Source: Lachnospiraceae bacterium XBB2008 (GTDB taxonomy: Bacteria; Bacillota; Clostridia; Lachnospirales; Lachnospiraceae). Taken from it: 64,000 nucleotides of DNA. The position numbers were made by a program, and so were the translations under genes. Below, piece by piece: positions 34,142-43,423 of the stretch. The stretch spans positions 1 through 64,000 of the forward strand of contig FMVL01000008.1 in NCBI GenBank assembly GCA_900102235.1, in the 5' to 3' direction. Numbering within the stretch: the first letter of the stretch is position 1; each line of letters begins with the position of its first letter. The notes under the pieces are model-generated. The model was not told where the DNA came from, did no database searches, and was given only the letters and a program-made list of their open reading frames with translations.

Positions 34142-35357
34142 AATATCCAAAATGAAAAAACATGAGGAGATCGGATCTGCCGGGGTAACGGCAGGTCTTG
34201 ATTTTGCGTGCAGACAGATCCTGAGGATCCTGCCTGATTTTACGGAAAAGTTCCAGCCCGCGTACAGTATCGGTAATTTCTATGAACCGTCAGAGAATAC
34301 GGACTGGACGAACGGATTCTGGACCGGTGAGATATGGCTGGCTTACGAATACTTAAAGCGCAGACAGACCGGTGACTCCGAAGATACCGGCAGATTGCTT
34401 CATGCCGGAGAAGCGCAGGTTCAGAGTTTCCTGAACAGGATCAGACAGAAGATCAGCGTAGATCATCACGATATGGGATTTCTGTATTCACCGTCGTGCG
34501 TGGCGGCATACAAACTGACCGGCAATACAGACGCCAAAACCGCTGCAATACTCGCAGCCGATCAACTGCTGACCAGGTTCCAGCCGGTAGGCGGTTTTCT
34601 GCAGGCATGGGGGCCCATGGACCAAAAGGAGAACTACCGCCTTATCATAGACTGCCTGTTGAATCTTCCTCTTTTGTTCTGGGCAACCGAAGAGACCGGG
34701 GATGAGAAGTACAAAGATATCGCGCTGAAGCATATTCATACTGCCGTAGCCAATGTGATCTGTGAAGACGGTTCTACCTGGCATACATTTTTCTTTGATC
34801 CTGTGACCGGGCAGCCCGATCACGGAGAGACCTGTCAGGGTTACCGTAACGGTTCCGCATGGGCTCGCGGTCAGGCATGGGGAGTATACGGTATGGCTGT
34901 TGCTTACCGGTATACGCGTGATCCCGAGTATATCAGTCTGTTTTATAGTGTGACGGATTATTTCCTCGAGCACCTGCCGGATAACCTGATCCCGTATTGG
35001 GATCTGGAGTTCACTTCCTGGACAGAAGAGCAGCTCCGTGAGGATCCGCAGCCGCGTGATTCATCCGCAGCATCGATAGCCGCTTGCGGTATGCTCGAGA
35101 TGGCTAAGTATCTTCCGCAGGATATGGCTGAACTGTACCGCGGGTATGCCAAGAAGCTGATCAAAGCCGTCAGTGATATATGTGCAGTGCATGATCATTC
35201 GGTATCAAACGGTCTGGTCCTTCACAGCACATACTCCAATCATTCGCCTTATAATACATGTAACCATTACGGTGTGGATGAGTGTAATTCCTGGGGAGAC
35301 TATTTCTACATGGAAGCACTGACGCGCCTTGATTGTGACTGGGAGGTTTACTGGTAG
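34134..35357 (+). CDS. GH88-family unsaturated glucuronyl hydrolase
   Basis: 407 residues. YEPSENTDWTNGFWTGEIWL is the conserved opening, Asp113 in HHDMGF and Asp173 in IIDCLLNLPLL match the catalytic pair of UGL enzymes, and GSAWARGQAWGVYGMA is the substrate loop. It hydrates the double bond of unsaturated uronates at chain ends and frees the next sugar, in the cytoplasm. ATG at 34134 has AGGAAG upstream and overlaps the previous stop (ATGACTGA). Confidence 0.92.
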   Translation: MTEISKMKKHEEIGSAGVTAGLDFACRQILRILPDFTEKFQPAYSIGNFYEPSENTDWTNGFWTGEIWLAYEYLKRRQTGDSEDTGRLLHAGEAQVQSFLNRIRQKISVDHHDMGFLYSPSCVAAYKLTGNTDAKTAAILAADQLLTRFQPVGGFLQAWGPMDQKENYRLIIDCLLNLPLLFWATEETGDEKYKDIALKHIHTAVANVICEDGSTWHTFFFDPVTGQPDHGETCQGYRNGSAWARGQAWGVYGMAVAYRYTRDPEYISLFYSVTDYFLEHLPDNLIPYWDLEFTSWTEEQLREDPQPRDSSAASIAACGMLEMAKYLPQDMAELYRGYAKKLIKAVSDICAVHDHSVSNGLVLHSTYSNHSPYNTCNHYGVDECNSWGDYFYMEALTRLDCDWEVYW

Positions 35358-35358
35358 A

Positions 35359-37143
35359 ATGAGGGGGACCGAATTTCTGGATCTGGATCATCTGAGCAGC
35401 AAAGAAGATTATGCACGGCTTCTGTTCGGTCTGCTCACACCTCTGAAGGACCGATATAATTCATTCTGCACTGGGATCGACACCGACAGGGTTTATGCGC
35501 ATTACGATGCATCCGCGGCTGACATGGAAGCATTCTCCAGACCGCTGTGGGGATTGGTACCGCTGTGGGCACATCGAGACGAAGAGAAGATCTTCGATGA
35601 TGTATCTTCGGAGTTTGCACGCATATACCGCAGGGGACTGTGTGAAGGCACTGATCCCGGGTCCCGGGGTTACTGGGGAGATTGCAGTCCTTTTGACCAG
35701 CGATTCGTTGAAATGGCTGCGATATCCTACGGAATGCTCTTTGCTCCGCAGGTTGTCTGGGATCCTTTGGATGAACGGGAAAAGAAGAACCTGGCAGATT
35801 ATCTGAACCACATCAATGAGATGGAACTTCCGGTATGCAACTGGATACTTTTTGCGGTGCTCGTAAACATTGCACTTAAGAAAAGAGGCATGCCATACCG
35901 TCCGGATATGCTGGAGAACTATTTAAACGGGCTCGAAACTTTTTACCTCGGTGAAGGCTGGTATTGTGACGGTGATTCAGGACAGAAAGATTATTATATT
36001 TCTTTTGCGATACATTTCTACAGTCTGGTCTATTCGACGGTAATGGCGGAAGAGGATGAAGCCAGGTGCAGATTATATAAGGACCGTGCCATGGAGTTTG
36101 CGCGGCAGTTTGTGTACTGGTTTGATGAGGACGGAGATGCGCTCCCGTTCGGCAGATCATTGACATATCGTTTTGCACAGGTGAGTTTTTTCTCTGCCTG
36201 TCTGATGGCCGGTCTTAATCCGTTTCCACTGCCTTTTATGAAAGCTCTGATCACGGAACATTTAAGAAGCTGGTTCGGAAGGGACATCTTTGACAGTAAC
36301 GGGATGCTCACTATCGGTTACGGTTATGCGAATCTGCATATGAGCGAGCGGTACAACGCACAGGGCTCGCCTTATTGGGCGATGAAGACGTTTGCCTTTT
36401 TGATGCTTCCGGAGGATCACCCGTTCTATATGTGCAATGCACAGATGGACAGAAGCATATTCACCACGGATCCGCTCTGTCCCATGAAGCATGCCGATAT
36501 GCTCGTATATCATTACGGCAATCATACAACTGCGTATACTCCGGGCGTATACAGCCCCAGAGGTCACGGTCATATAGTGGAGAAATACGGTAAGTTTGCA
36601 TATGACTCCAAATTCGGAGTCAGCGTGAGCCGTTCACAGTATGAACTGTGTGAATGCGCTCCTGACTGTATGCTGGCATTTCTGATCGACGGATATATAT
36701 ATGTCAGAAGGATATGTGAGGAACGTGAGATAACCGATACATCGGTGATCTCGGTATGGAGCCCGTATCCCGGCATCAGAGTGAAGACTACCGTTACACC
36801 CGGTGCGGACGGACATACCCGTGTGCATGAGATCGACAGTGATATGGACTGTGTTGCCCTTGACAGCGGGTTTGCCGTCAGACGTGACGACACGATCAAA
36901 GTAGATATGCATATTGATGATTCGGAGAACATGAGTACCGTTTCAAACAGATTCTGTGAGTGCAGCGTAATGGGAGAAGTTGTTGAAGGTCAGGCTGATA
37001 AGGTATCGGGACGTTCCTATACAGCCGATCCCAACACACATCTACTGTATCCCAAGACCATGATCCCTGCCGTGGAATACAGGATCGCACGGGGCAGAAG
37101 CATACTGAAGACAGTCGTTAAGAGTAACTGGTATAACATATAG
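35359..37143 (+). CDS. DUF2264 family protein
   Basis: 594 residues, no signal peptide. SKEDYARLLFGLLTPLKDRY, FSRPLWGLVPLW and NWILFAVLVNIALKKRG with GDGDSGQKDYYISFAIH-like sequence match DUF2264, an alpha-toroid family near polysaccharide lyases and hydrolases. Several members lie in uronate utilisation loci; the reaction here is not known. GGGAGG at 35341-35346 lies inside the end of the GH88 gene. The start at 35359 is preferred to an earlier frame opening at 35329. Confidence 0.85.
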   Translation: MRGTEFLDLDHLSSKEDYARLLFGLLTPLKDRYNSFCTGIDTDRVYAHYDASAADMEAFSRPLWGLVPLWAHRDEEKIFDDVSSEFARIYRRGLCEGTDPGSRGYWGDCSPFDQRFVEMAAISYGMLFAPQVVWDPLDEREKKNLADYLNHINEMELPVCNWILFAVLVNIALKKRGMPYRPDMLENYLNGLETFYLGEGWYCDGDSGQKDYYISFAIHFYSLVYSTVMAEEDEARCRLYKDRAMEFARQFVYWFDEDGDALPFGRSLTYRFAQVSFFSACLMAGLNPFPLPFMKALITEHLRSWFGRDIFDSNGMLTIGYGYANLHMSERYNAQGSPYWAMKTFAFLMLPEDHPFYMCNAQMDRSIFTTDPLCPMKHADMLVYHYGNHTTAYTPGVYSPRGHGHIVEKYGKFAYDSKFGVSVSRSQYELCECAPDCMLAFLIDGYIYVRRICEEREITDTSVISVWSPYPGIRVKTTVTPGADGHTRVHEIDSDMDCVALDSGFAVRRDDTIKVDMHIDDSENMSTVSNRFCECSVMGEVVEGQADKVSGRSYTADPNTHLLYPKTMIPAVEYRIARGRSILKTVVKSNWYNI

Positions 37144-37170
37144 ATTTAACTCAAAGGAGGAATAAAGGAA

Positions 37171-38034
37171 ATGGAAGTAAGAACAGCAGCATCACCTAAG
37201 GATGTTAAGTACTATGACACCGAAAGGCTCAGAGAGGAATTCCTGATCCCCGAGGTTTTCAGAAAGGATGAAATAACCTTTGTCTACAGTCATGTGGACA
37301 GGATCATCACAGGCGGAGCCATGCCTGTAAATAAGGAGCTGAAACTGGATGCGGCAGATGAGCTCAGAGCAGATTATTTCCTTGAGAGACGTGAGATGGG
37401 TGTCATCAACATCGGAGGAGACGGACGCATCACGGCGGACGGACGTACATACAAGGTAGCCCACAGGGAAGCCATGTATCTCGGTATGGGAACCAAAGAG
37501 ATCTCCTTTGCGAGTGAGGATGCTTCCAATCCCGCCAAGTTTTATATCAATTCCACACCCGCACACAGAACCTGCCCGACCGTACTGATCAGACAGGAAG
37601 GAACACCTGAAGATGGCGTTGTGATCGTAAAGGACGAGAATAAGGTTCATCTCGGCTCGGTTGAAGAGTCCAATGTTCGTACTATCTGCAAGTATATCCT
37701 CCCCGGACAGGTTGAAAGCTGTCAGCTGGTTATGGGAATGACACATTTGGAACCGGGAAGCGTATGGAATTCGATGCCTTGTCATACACATGACCGCCGC
37801 ATGGAAGTATATCTGTACTTCGAAGTACCTCAGGACGGTTTTGTAATGCATTACATGGGAGAACCCAACGAGACCAGACATATCGTCATGCGCAATGAAC
37901 AGGCAGTTATCTCACCGAGCTGGTCCATACATTGCGGCTGCGGTTCATCCAATTACACTTTTATCTGGGGAATGGCCGGAGAGAATCAGGTATTCTCGGA
38001 TATGGATAACGTTACCACTGATATGCTGCGTTGA
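37171..38034 (+). CDS. kduI: 5-dehydro-4-deoxy-D-glucuronate isomerase
   Basis: 287 residues, the usual size for KduI. FVYSHVDRIITGGAMPVNKE, GVINIGGDGRI, the metal ligand region CHTHDRRMEVYLYFEVP and WSIHCGCGSSNYTFIWGMAG are conserved. It converts 4-deoxy-L-threo-5-hexosulose uronate, the product that follows GH88 cleavage, to 3-deoxy-D-glycero-2,5-hexodiulosonate. AAAGGAGGA precedes the start; it overlaps the open frame of the dehydrogenase. Confidence 0.96.
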   Translation: MEVRTAASPKDVKYYDTERLREEFLIPEVFRKDEITFVYSHVDRIITGGAMPVNKELKLDAADELRADYFLERREMGVINIGGDGRITADGRTYKVAHREAMYLGMGTKEISFASEDASNPAKFYINSTPAHRTCPTVLIRQEGTPEDGVVIVKDENKVHLGSVEESNVRTICKYILPGQVESCQLVMGMTHLEPGSVWNSMPCHTHDRRMEVYLYFEVPQDGFVMHYMGEPNETRHIVMRNEQAVISPSWSIHCGCGSSNYTFIWGMAGENQVFSDMDNVTTDMLR

Positions 38035-38063
38035 TCGCGGAATTAGGACAGGAGGATAAAGAA

Positions 38064-38867
38064 ATGGGAATATTAAACAGTTTTTCACTTGAAGGAAAAG
38101 TAGCATGGGTTACCGGCGCATCATACGGTATCGGTTTTGCGATAGCATGCGCATATGCCGAAGCCGGAGCAACCATCGTATTCAATGATATAAATCAGGA
38201 TCTGGTGGACAAGGGACTTGCATCATATAAGGAGAAAAACATCGAGGCACACGGATATGTATGCGATGTAACTGATGAAAATGCCGTAAATGAGCTGACA
38301 AAGAAGATAGAGAAAGAAGTCGGCAGGATCAATATCCTGGTCAATAATGCAGGTATCATCAAGCGTATCCCCATGTGCGAGATGAGTGCTGAGCAGTTCA
38401 GACAGGTTATCGATGTTGATCTGAATGCTCCTTTTATAGTATCCAAGGCAGTGATCCCGTCCATGATCGAGATGGGCGGCGGCAAGATCATCAACATCTG
38501 CTCCATGATGTCCGAACTCGGCAGGGAGACTGTATCGGCATATGCGGCCGCAAAGGGCGGACTTAAGATGCTGACCAGAAATATCGCTTCAGAATACGGT
38601 AAATACAATATCCAGTGTAACGGCATCGGCCCCGGGTATATCGCAACTCCTCAGACTGCGCCTTTAAGAGAAAAGCAGCCTGACGGCAGCAGGCATCCTT
38701 TTGACTCCTTTATCATCAGCAAAACTCCCGCGGAGCGCTGGGGAAGTACCGATGATCTGATGGGACCGGCTGTATTCCTTGCATCGGCCGCTTCGAATTT
38801 TGTCAACGGTCATGTTCTGTATGTAGATGGTGGAATCCTGGCCTATATCGGCAAGCAGCCAAGCTGA
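38064..38867 (+). CDS. kduD: SDR dehydrogenase, KduD role likely
   Basis: 267 residues. VTGASYGIGFA binds NAD(P), NNAGI is present, and the catalytic Ser-Tyr-Lys lie in ICSMMS and YAAAKGG. Sequence is of the gluconate 5-dehydrogenase/KduD group; position directly after kduI supports reduction of diketo sugar acid to 2-keto-3-deoxygluconate. AGGAGG lies 10 nt before the start. A terminator follows. Confidence 0.85.
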   Translation: MGILNSFSLEGKVAWVTGASYGIGFAIACAYAEAGATIVFNDINQDLVDKGLASYKEKNIEAHGYVCDVTDENAVNELTKKIEKEVGRINILVNNAGIIKRIPMCEMSAEQFRQVIDVDLNAPFIVSKAVIPSMIEMGGGKIINICSMMSELGRETVSAYAAAKGGLKMLTRNIASEYGKYNIQCNGIGPGYIATPQTAPLREKQPDGSRHPFDSFIISKTPAERWGSTDDLMGPAVFLASAASNFVNGHVLYVDGGILAYIGKQPS

Positions 38868-38916
38868 CAGACGATGACAACACAGCCTTGAATGTGGTAA
38901 AATCCCATCTTTGACA

Positions 38917-38968
38917 CCTAAAAAGCCGCAATCCCAGTATATATCTAGGATTACGGCTTTATTTTGTT
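38917..38968 (+). terminator. Terminator closing the uronate/import operon
   Basis: AAAGCCGCAATCC pairs with GGATTACGGCTTT (one mismatch) around a 14-nt loop, followed by ATTTTGTT. It also touches the end of the IS1634-like remnant on the other strand and may serve both. Confidence 0.75.
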
Positions 38969-39159
38969 CTCCTGATTATCCCTGCCATTGACTTAGGGGT
39001 TATCAGTTCATAGTCAGTTCTGAACCCTGCATTTTCATGTAGTGAGTCTGTCACCTGTGTTCTTGTATAGCTGGGGATATATCCGTGTTCCCCGACTTTT
39101 CTCATATCCATTTCTCTGAGTGTTTTTATTATCTCTTCACAGGTGTATCTATCTTGATG
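38959..39159 (-). pseudogene. IS1634-like transposase, C-terminal fragment
   Basis: A 65-codon minus-strand frame without start reads YTCEEIIKTLREMD, then YIPSYTRTQVTDSLHENAGF and RTDYELITPKSMAGI. A pattern of YxRTxLTDxLHxxxGFRTD is the end of IS1634/IS4-type transposases. The rest of the element is gone. Confidence 0.6.
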
Positions 39160-39525
39160 TCATACTTCTCAAGTCTTTTGTCGAGGATGTCATACCATAG
39201 ATCTCGGACTTTATCAGTGAACTGGACCATCTCGTTGTTGTATCTTTTCCAGTTCTTCTTTGCCTGGCTTAGTCTTTTCTTGCCGACTTCTGTCAAACCT
39301 TCATCCTCTGTGAAGTGCTGAGGATAAAGATCTTTTTCTTCCTGCTTCCATGCTTCTTCATCAAAAGGCTTAGAGACAAACCCCATCTTTTGCAGAGTCT
39401 GTTTTTGATTGATTTCATAGTCTCCGTACTTAGTTTCATTTATAAAGTAGAAGTTTTCATGCACGTGGTCGATGCTTTCATCTTTATGTACCGATATTGC
39501 TACTGGTATAAATAACGGAAATAAG
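39129..39525 (-). pseudogene. Fragment with an HUH-like motif, possible relaxase or Rep remnant
   Basis: The minus-strand frame is open from about 39525 and reads PVAISVHKDESIDHVHENFY, then a Lys/Glu-rich helical stretch to 39129. HxDExxxHxH resembles the metal site of Pre/Mob relaxases or rolling-circle Rep proteins. A GTG at 39464 could start a 111-residue protein but would leave the motif outside. Assignment is tentative. Confidence 0.35.
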
Positions 39526-39710
39526 ACTCAGTAGAAAGGAAGTCAGAAAATACAGGCTTCTCAGAAACTTTTAACAGGGAAATCATGATAGAATAATACA
39601 AATCGGATTTTCGCGGGCAATCAAAGAAGAAATATCAAAAACAGTGGAAAAACGGCAAACCGCAAATCCCGCTGCTTTGTCAACCAAGCTATAAAACGGC
39701 AAGTAAACCA

Positions 39711-39995
39711 GGAAATTATAGCTGTGATGGCTCGAAACAGGCTTCCGGAGCAGGTGAGCGGCTATAATATGGCAGGAAAATGTGGAAATTATAGCTGTGA
39801 TGGCCAAAAACAGGCTTCCGGAGCAGGTGAGCAGCTATAATATGGCAGGAAAATGAGGAAATTATAGCTGTGATGGCTCGAAACAGGCTTCCGGAGCAGG
39901 TGAGCGGCTATAATATGGCAAGAAAATGAGGAAATTATAGCTGTGGCAGCCCAAAACAGGCTTCCGGAGCAGGTGAGGCCCAAAACAGGCTTTAT
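39711..39995. repeat. 73-bp tandem repeat array, four copies
   Basis: Units begin at 39711, 39784, 39857 and 39930 (exact 73-bp period; the last is partial). Each has ATTATAGC near its start and GCTATAAT about 45 bp later, so every unit can fold back, with GCTTCCGGAGC in the loop. Degenerate copies extend left to about 39545 (ACAGGCTTCTCAGAAAC, AGCTATAAAACGGCA). No reading frame spans it, since 73 is not a multiple of three. Confidence 0.9.
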
Positions 39996-40090
39996 ACAAC
40001 TACAGCTCGATAAATTAGAACTTGCAGGGACATCACAAATAGGAAGAGACGTGAAATGTGATGCCTACCTGATATCAGAAAGGAATTAAA

Positions 40091-40717
40091 ATGCAAATCT
40101 ACATTGTACGCCACGGAGAAACCGCTTTGAATTCCAAAGGAGTCCTGCAGGGGCGGATCAATGAACCGCTGAACCAAAGCGGGCGAGAACTTGCGGAAAT
40201 AACCGGTAAAGCCATGAAGGGTATTCATTTCGACTGCTGTATCTCCAGTCCCCTTGACCGTGCGATGGAAACGGCAAAGATCATTCTGCGCGAAAGCGGA
40301 AACGATATTCCGATCGATACGGATGACCGTATAGTTGAGATGGATTTCGGCGATCTGGATGAAAAAGAACTCACTGAAATGGGAGAAGATGGGCTTGATT
40401 TTTTTTATGCCCCATTTCATTTCGCCGGGTTTCCGAATGGGGAGACGATACAGGATGTTTGCGACAGAACACAGGATTTTTTGAAGGAATTGATCGCCAA
40501 AGATGACGGTAAAACCTATCTCATAAGTACTCATGGCTGCGCTATGAGGGGAATGGTCAATTATCTGACAGACAAGCCGGGTGATTACTGGCTGGGTCAC
40601 GCTCCTTACAATTGCTCTTTTACCATAGTTGAAGCGGAAGGCGGAAAAGCGCATATCACCGATATAGATAAAGTGTATTATGATCCGGGACTTATCGTGG
40701 ATCATTACAATAAGTAG
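40091..40717 (+). CDS. Histidine phosphatase family protein (phosphoglycerate mutase-like)
   Basis: 208 residues. IVRHGETALNSKGVLQGR holds the catalytic His in RHGE; SSPLDRAMETAKII supplies the Arg, and STHGCAMRGMVNYL the second His. Small members remove phosphate from sugar phosphates, nucleotides or cobalamin precursors. AAAGGAA precedes the start; the next gene follows after 11 nt. Confidence 0.92.
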   Translation: MQIYIVRHGETALNSKGVLQGRINEPLNQSGRELAEITGKAMKGIHFDCCISSPLDRAMETAKIILRESGNDIPIDTDDRIVEMDFGDLDEKELTEMGEDGLDFFYAPFHFAGFPNGETIQDVCDRTQDFLKELIAKDDGKTYLISTHGCAMRGMVNYLTDKPGDYWLGHAPYNCSFTIVEAEGGKAHITDIDKVYYDPGLIVDHYNK

Positions 40718-40728
40718 AGAGGACGAAC

Positions 40729-41526
40729 ATGCATAATTTGTATGAAAAAACAGTGTCTTCGGATCATGGAATAACATACTACTGGACAAATGAGATCAAG
40801 AGTGACATTTCATTGGTCTTTTTGCCCGGGTTATCGGCAGATCACAGACTGTTCGAATCTCAGCTCGATCAGTTTAAGGATGAGTTCAAAGTTTTGGTAT
40901 GGGATTGCCCATGCCACGGTAAATCGAGGCCCTATGATGAGTTTTATTATTCCAATGTCTGCAACGAACTGGATAGCATTCTTGAAAAAGAGAGTGTGGA
41001 TAACGCCTTATTCATCGGACAGTCACTGGGAGGAATGATATCTCAGTATTATATTGATCAGCACCCTTATAAAGCGGCCGGATTTATTTCGGTCGACAGT
41101 GTTCCTTTCGGAGATTATTATTCGAGATCAGATATGTTTTGGCTGTCTCAATTGGAGTGGATGTGCAGATTGTTTCCGGATAAGCTGCTTAGGATTTCAA
41201 TGGCAAAGATATGCGGATCGACCGGGACCGCACAAAAGCGCATGATAGAAATGTTATCTTCGTACACTAAGAAAGAGTTATGCCACTTATTGTATGTCGG
41301 TGAAGCTGCGTTCATACCGGAGAACAGGAAAGTGGACATCCCGTGCAAGAGTATTCTGTTGCTCGGAGATAAAGACAGGGTTGGAAAGGTAACCCGGTAT
41401 AATAAAGAATGGACGAGACGAACAGGATTTCCGCTTATTATCATTCAAGGAGCGGCACATAATGCAAATGACGATCAACCGGAAAAAGTCAATGCTGTCA
41501 TCAGAGATTTTTTGGGATCGTTATAG
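40729..41526 (+). CDS. Alpha/beta hydrolase
   Basis: 265 residues. LVFLPGLSADHRLFESQLDQ with an oxyanion loop, WDCPCHGKS, the nucleophile elbow FIGQSLGGMIS near residue 92 and the final GAAHNANDDQPE with the catalytic His. The acid is likely Asp in LLGDKDRVG. Substrate unknown. It is in an operon with the phosphatase. Confidence 0.92.
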   Translation: MHNLYEKTVSSDHGITYYWTNEIKSDISLVFLPGLSADHRLFESQLDQFKDEFKVLVWDCPCHGKSRPYDEFYYSNVCNELDSILEKESVDNALFIGQSLGGMISQYYIDQHPYKAAGFISVDSVPFGDYYSRSDMFWLSQLEWMCRLFPDKLLRISMAKICGSTGTAQKRMIEMLSSYTKKELCHLLYVGEAAFIPENRKVDIPCKSILLLGDKDRVGKVTRYNKEWTRRTGFPLIIIQGAAHNANDDQPEKVNAVIRDFLGSL

Positions 41527-41596
41527 TGAAAATGGTAATACTTGCCCTGCAAAATGGTAAAATAAATTACCACAGATCGGAGGAGATTAATCTGTT

Positions 41597-42145
41597 ATGA
41601 CCGTTACAGCGATAAACGACAGCAATATTGAGTTCTTTATGGGCGCGTTTACGAAGGAAACAGCCGAGGAAGCAGATCTGCTCCTGGGTGTGATCGATGA
41701 TGAAGATGAGTATAAAGCCTGTGGCGGAATGGCTCTTGACTTGGACGATAACGGATTTCGGATCATCTCATTATATATTGCGGAGAATAAGCGCCGGCTC
41801 GGTGCTGCCACCGCACTTCTTAAAGCTCTGGATGACTTTTGCGAGAAGGAAAGCATACCCGGCATCGGGACATCTTACATTCTGAATGAATCGACGGAAG
41901 CATTCGAAGAACTCTTAAGGAAGCATAATGAGCTTGTATCCAGGCGTGATATCCTGGCCGACCTGTCCCGTAATGATAAGCTTCCGGATACGAACGGCAT
42001 GAATGATGAAGACAAGAAGACCGTTCGGAGTGTTGACGGTGCCAGGGATCTTGGCCTTTGCAGCTTCAGAAGCGAAATGAGGATCCGTATCTATTACGAT
42101 ACCATTAAGCAGCTTGAGGAACAGATAAAGGGAAGCATTCAGTGA
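41597..42145 (+). CDS. GNAT-like acetyltransferase with extra C-terminal domain
   Basis: 182 residues. ISLYIAENKRRLGAATALLK near residues 55-75 is the acetyl-CoA loop. The C-terminal 90 residues are charged and helical (RNDKLPDTNGMNDEDKK, IYYDTIKQLEEQIKG) and unassigned. The arrangement resembles that of the 61453-62280 protein. GGAGGAG lies upstream with long spacing. Confidence 0.65.
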   Translation: MTVTAINDSNIEFFMGAFTKETAEEADLLLGVIDDEDEYKACGGMALDLDDNGFRIISLYIAENKRRLGAATALLKALDDFCEKESIPGIGTSYILNESTEAFEELLRKHNELVSRRDILADLSRNDKLPDTNGMNDEDKKTVRSVDGARDLGLCSFRSEMRIRIYYDTIKQLEEQIKGSIQ

Positions 42146-42176
42146 TATGAGTTCTGAGATAAAAGGGGGAAACCAA

Positions 42177-43319
42177 ATGAGATACAGGAATCTTGGAAAT
42201 ACCGGACTCAAGGTCAGCGAGATAGGTTTTGGGGGAGAATGGCTCGAACGCCATGAGTTTGATGAATCCGTGGAACTTATCAGATATGCAGCATCGAAAG
42301 GGATCAACATCATTGACTGTTGGATGCCGGATCCGAAATCAAGGGATATCATCGGAGAAGCCATGAGCGGAAACCGTAAGAACTGGATCGTACAGGGACA
42401 TATCGGATCAACCTGGCAGGACGGACAGTATGTACGGACCAGAGATATGAAGCATGTTGTCCCGGCTTTTGAGGATATACTGGTCCGGATGAAGACGGAT
42501 TATATCGACCTTGGAATGATACACTATATCGATGCGCAGGATGACTGGGATCTGTGCATGAATTCCGATTTCATACGCTACGTCCATAAGCTTCACGATG
42601 AAGGTGTGATAAAGCACATCGGCCTGTCTACCCATAACCCGAGGATCGCTAAGCAGGCGATCGAAACAGGCTTTATAGAAATGCTCCTGTTTTCGGTCAA
42701 TCCGGCATTTGACATGCGGCCGGCAACGGAGGATCTTGAAACCATGTTTGGCGGATATGACGGGGATTACTCGGGGATAGACCCCGAAAGGGCACAGGTT
42801 TACAGACTGTGTGAAGAAAAAGAAGTCGGGATCACCGTAATGAAAGGCTTTTTCGGAGGAGCATTGTTTGATGAAAAAAGATCTCCGTTCGGAGTCGCAT
42901 TTACTCCCGCACAGTGTATCCATTATGCGCTGACCAGACCGGGGGTATCGTCGATCCTGTGCGGTTATGATTCCAAAGAGCAGATCGACGAGGCAACAGC
43001 ATATGAAACTGCCTCTGCGGAGGAAATCGATTATGCCTCGGTCATCGCCTCCGCTCCCGAGCATTCATATATGGGACAGTGTACATACTGCGGACATTGT
43101 AAACCATGTCCGGTAAATATAGACATCGCAATGGTGAATAAGTTTTATGATCTTGCCACGGCTCAGGAAAATGTACCCGAGAGCGTAAAGGCACATTACG
43201 AGGCTCTCGGTACTACAGCATCCGCGTGCATCGGGTGCAGGAGCTGCGAGAGCAGATGTCCGTTTGGCGTACAGGTGGCTGAAAGGATGAAGAAGGCGCA
43301 AGGCCTGTTCGGTTGCTAA
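42177..43319 (+). CDS. Aldo/keto reductase with two C-terminal 4Fe-4S sites
   Basis: 380 residues. MRYRNLGNTGLKVSEIGFGG and IDLGMIHYIDAQDDW mark the TIM barrel of aldo/keto reductases. The end has CTYCGHCKPCPVNI near 304 and CIGCRSCESRCPF near 355, two ferredoxin-type motifs. Such fusions are common in anaerobes; the substrate is unknown. AAAGGGGG precedes 42177, preferred to 42147. Confidence 0.93.
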   Translation: MRYRNLGNTGLKVSEIGFGGEWLERHEFDESVELIRYAASKGINIIDCWMPDPKSRDIIGEAMSGNRKNWIVQGHIGSTWQDGQYVRTRDMKHVVPAFEDILVRMKTDYIDLGMIHYIDAQDDWDLCMNSDFIRYVHKLHDEGVIKHIGLSTHNPRIAKQAIETGFIEMLLFSVNPAFDMRPATEDLETMFGGYDGDYSGIDPERAQVYRLCEEKEVGITVMKGFFGGALFDEKRSPFGVAFTPAQCIHYALTRPGVSSILCGYDSKEQIDEATAYETASAEEIDYASVIASAPEHSYMGQCTYCGHCKPCPVNIDIAMVNKFYDLATAQENVPESVKAHYEALGTTASACIGCRSCESRCPFGVQVAERMKKAQGLFGC

Positions 43320-43423
43320 AACAGGACCGATGAATCCGAATGGAAATTCAATCGCGGGCTTGTCGGCTGCTCATATGGCTTGACTGGCTTCTACCTTCTT
43401 ATCAAAAACGGTGATCAGCTGAA

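Noticed and set aside
37192-37881. 229-codon minus-strand frame
   Set aside because: Shadow of kduI, whose assignment is secure.
39711-39995. Array of promoters, because each 73-bp unit contains TATAAT
   Set aside because: No -35-like sequence lies 16-18 bp upstream in any unit (GGCTTC is found), and TATAAT is explained as an arm of the fold-back.
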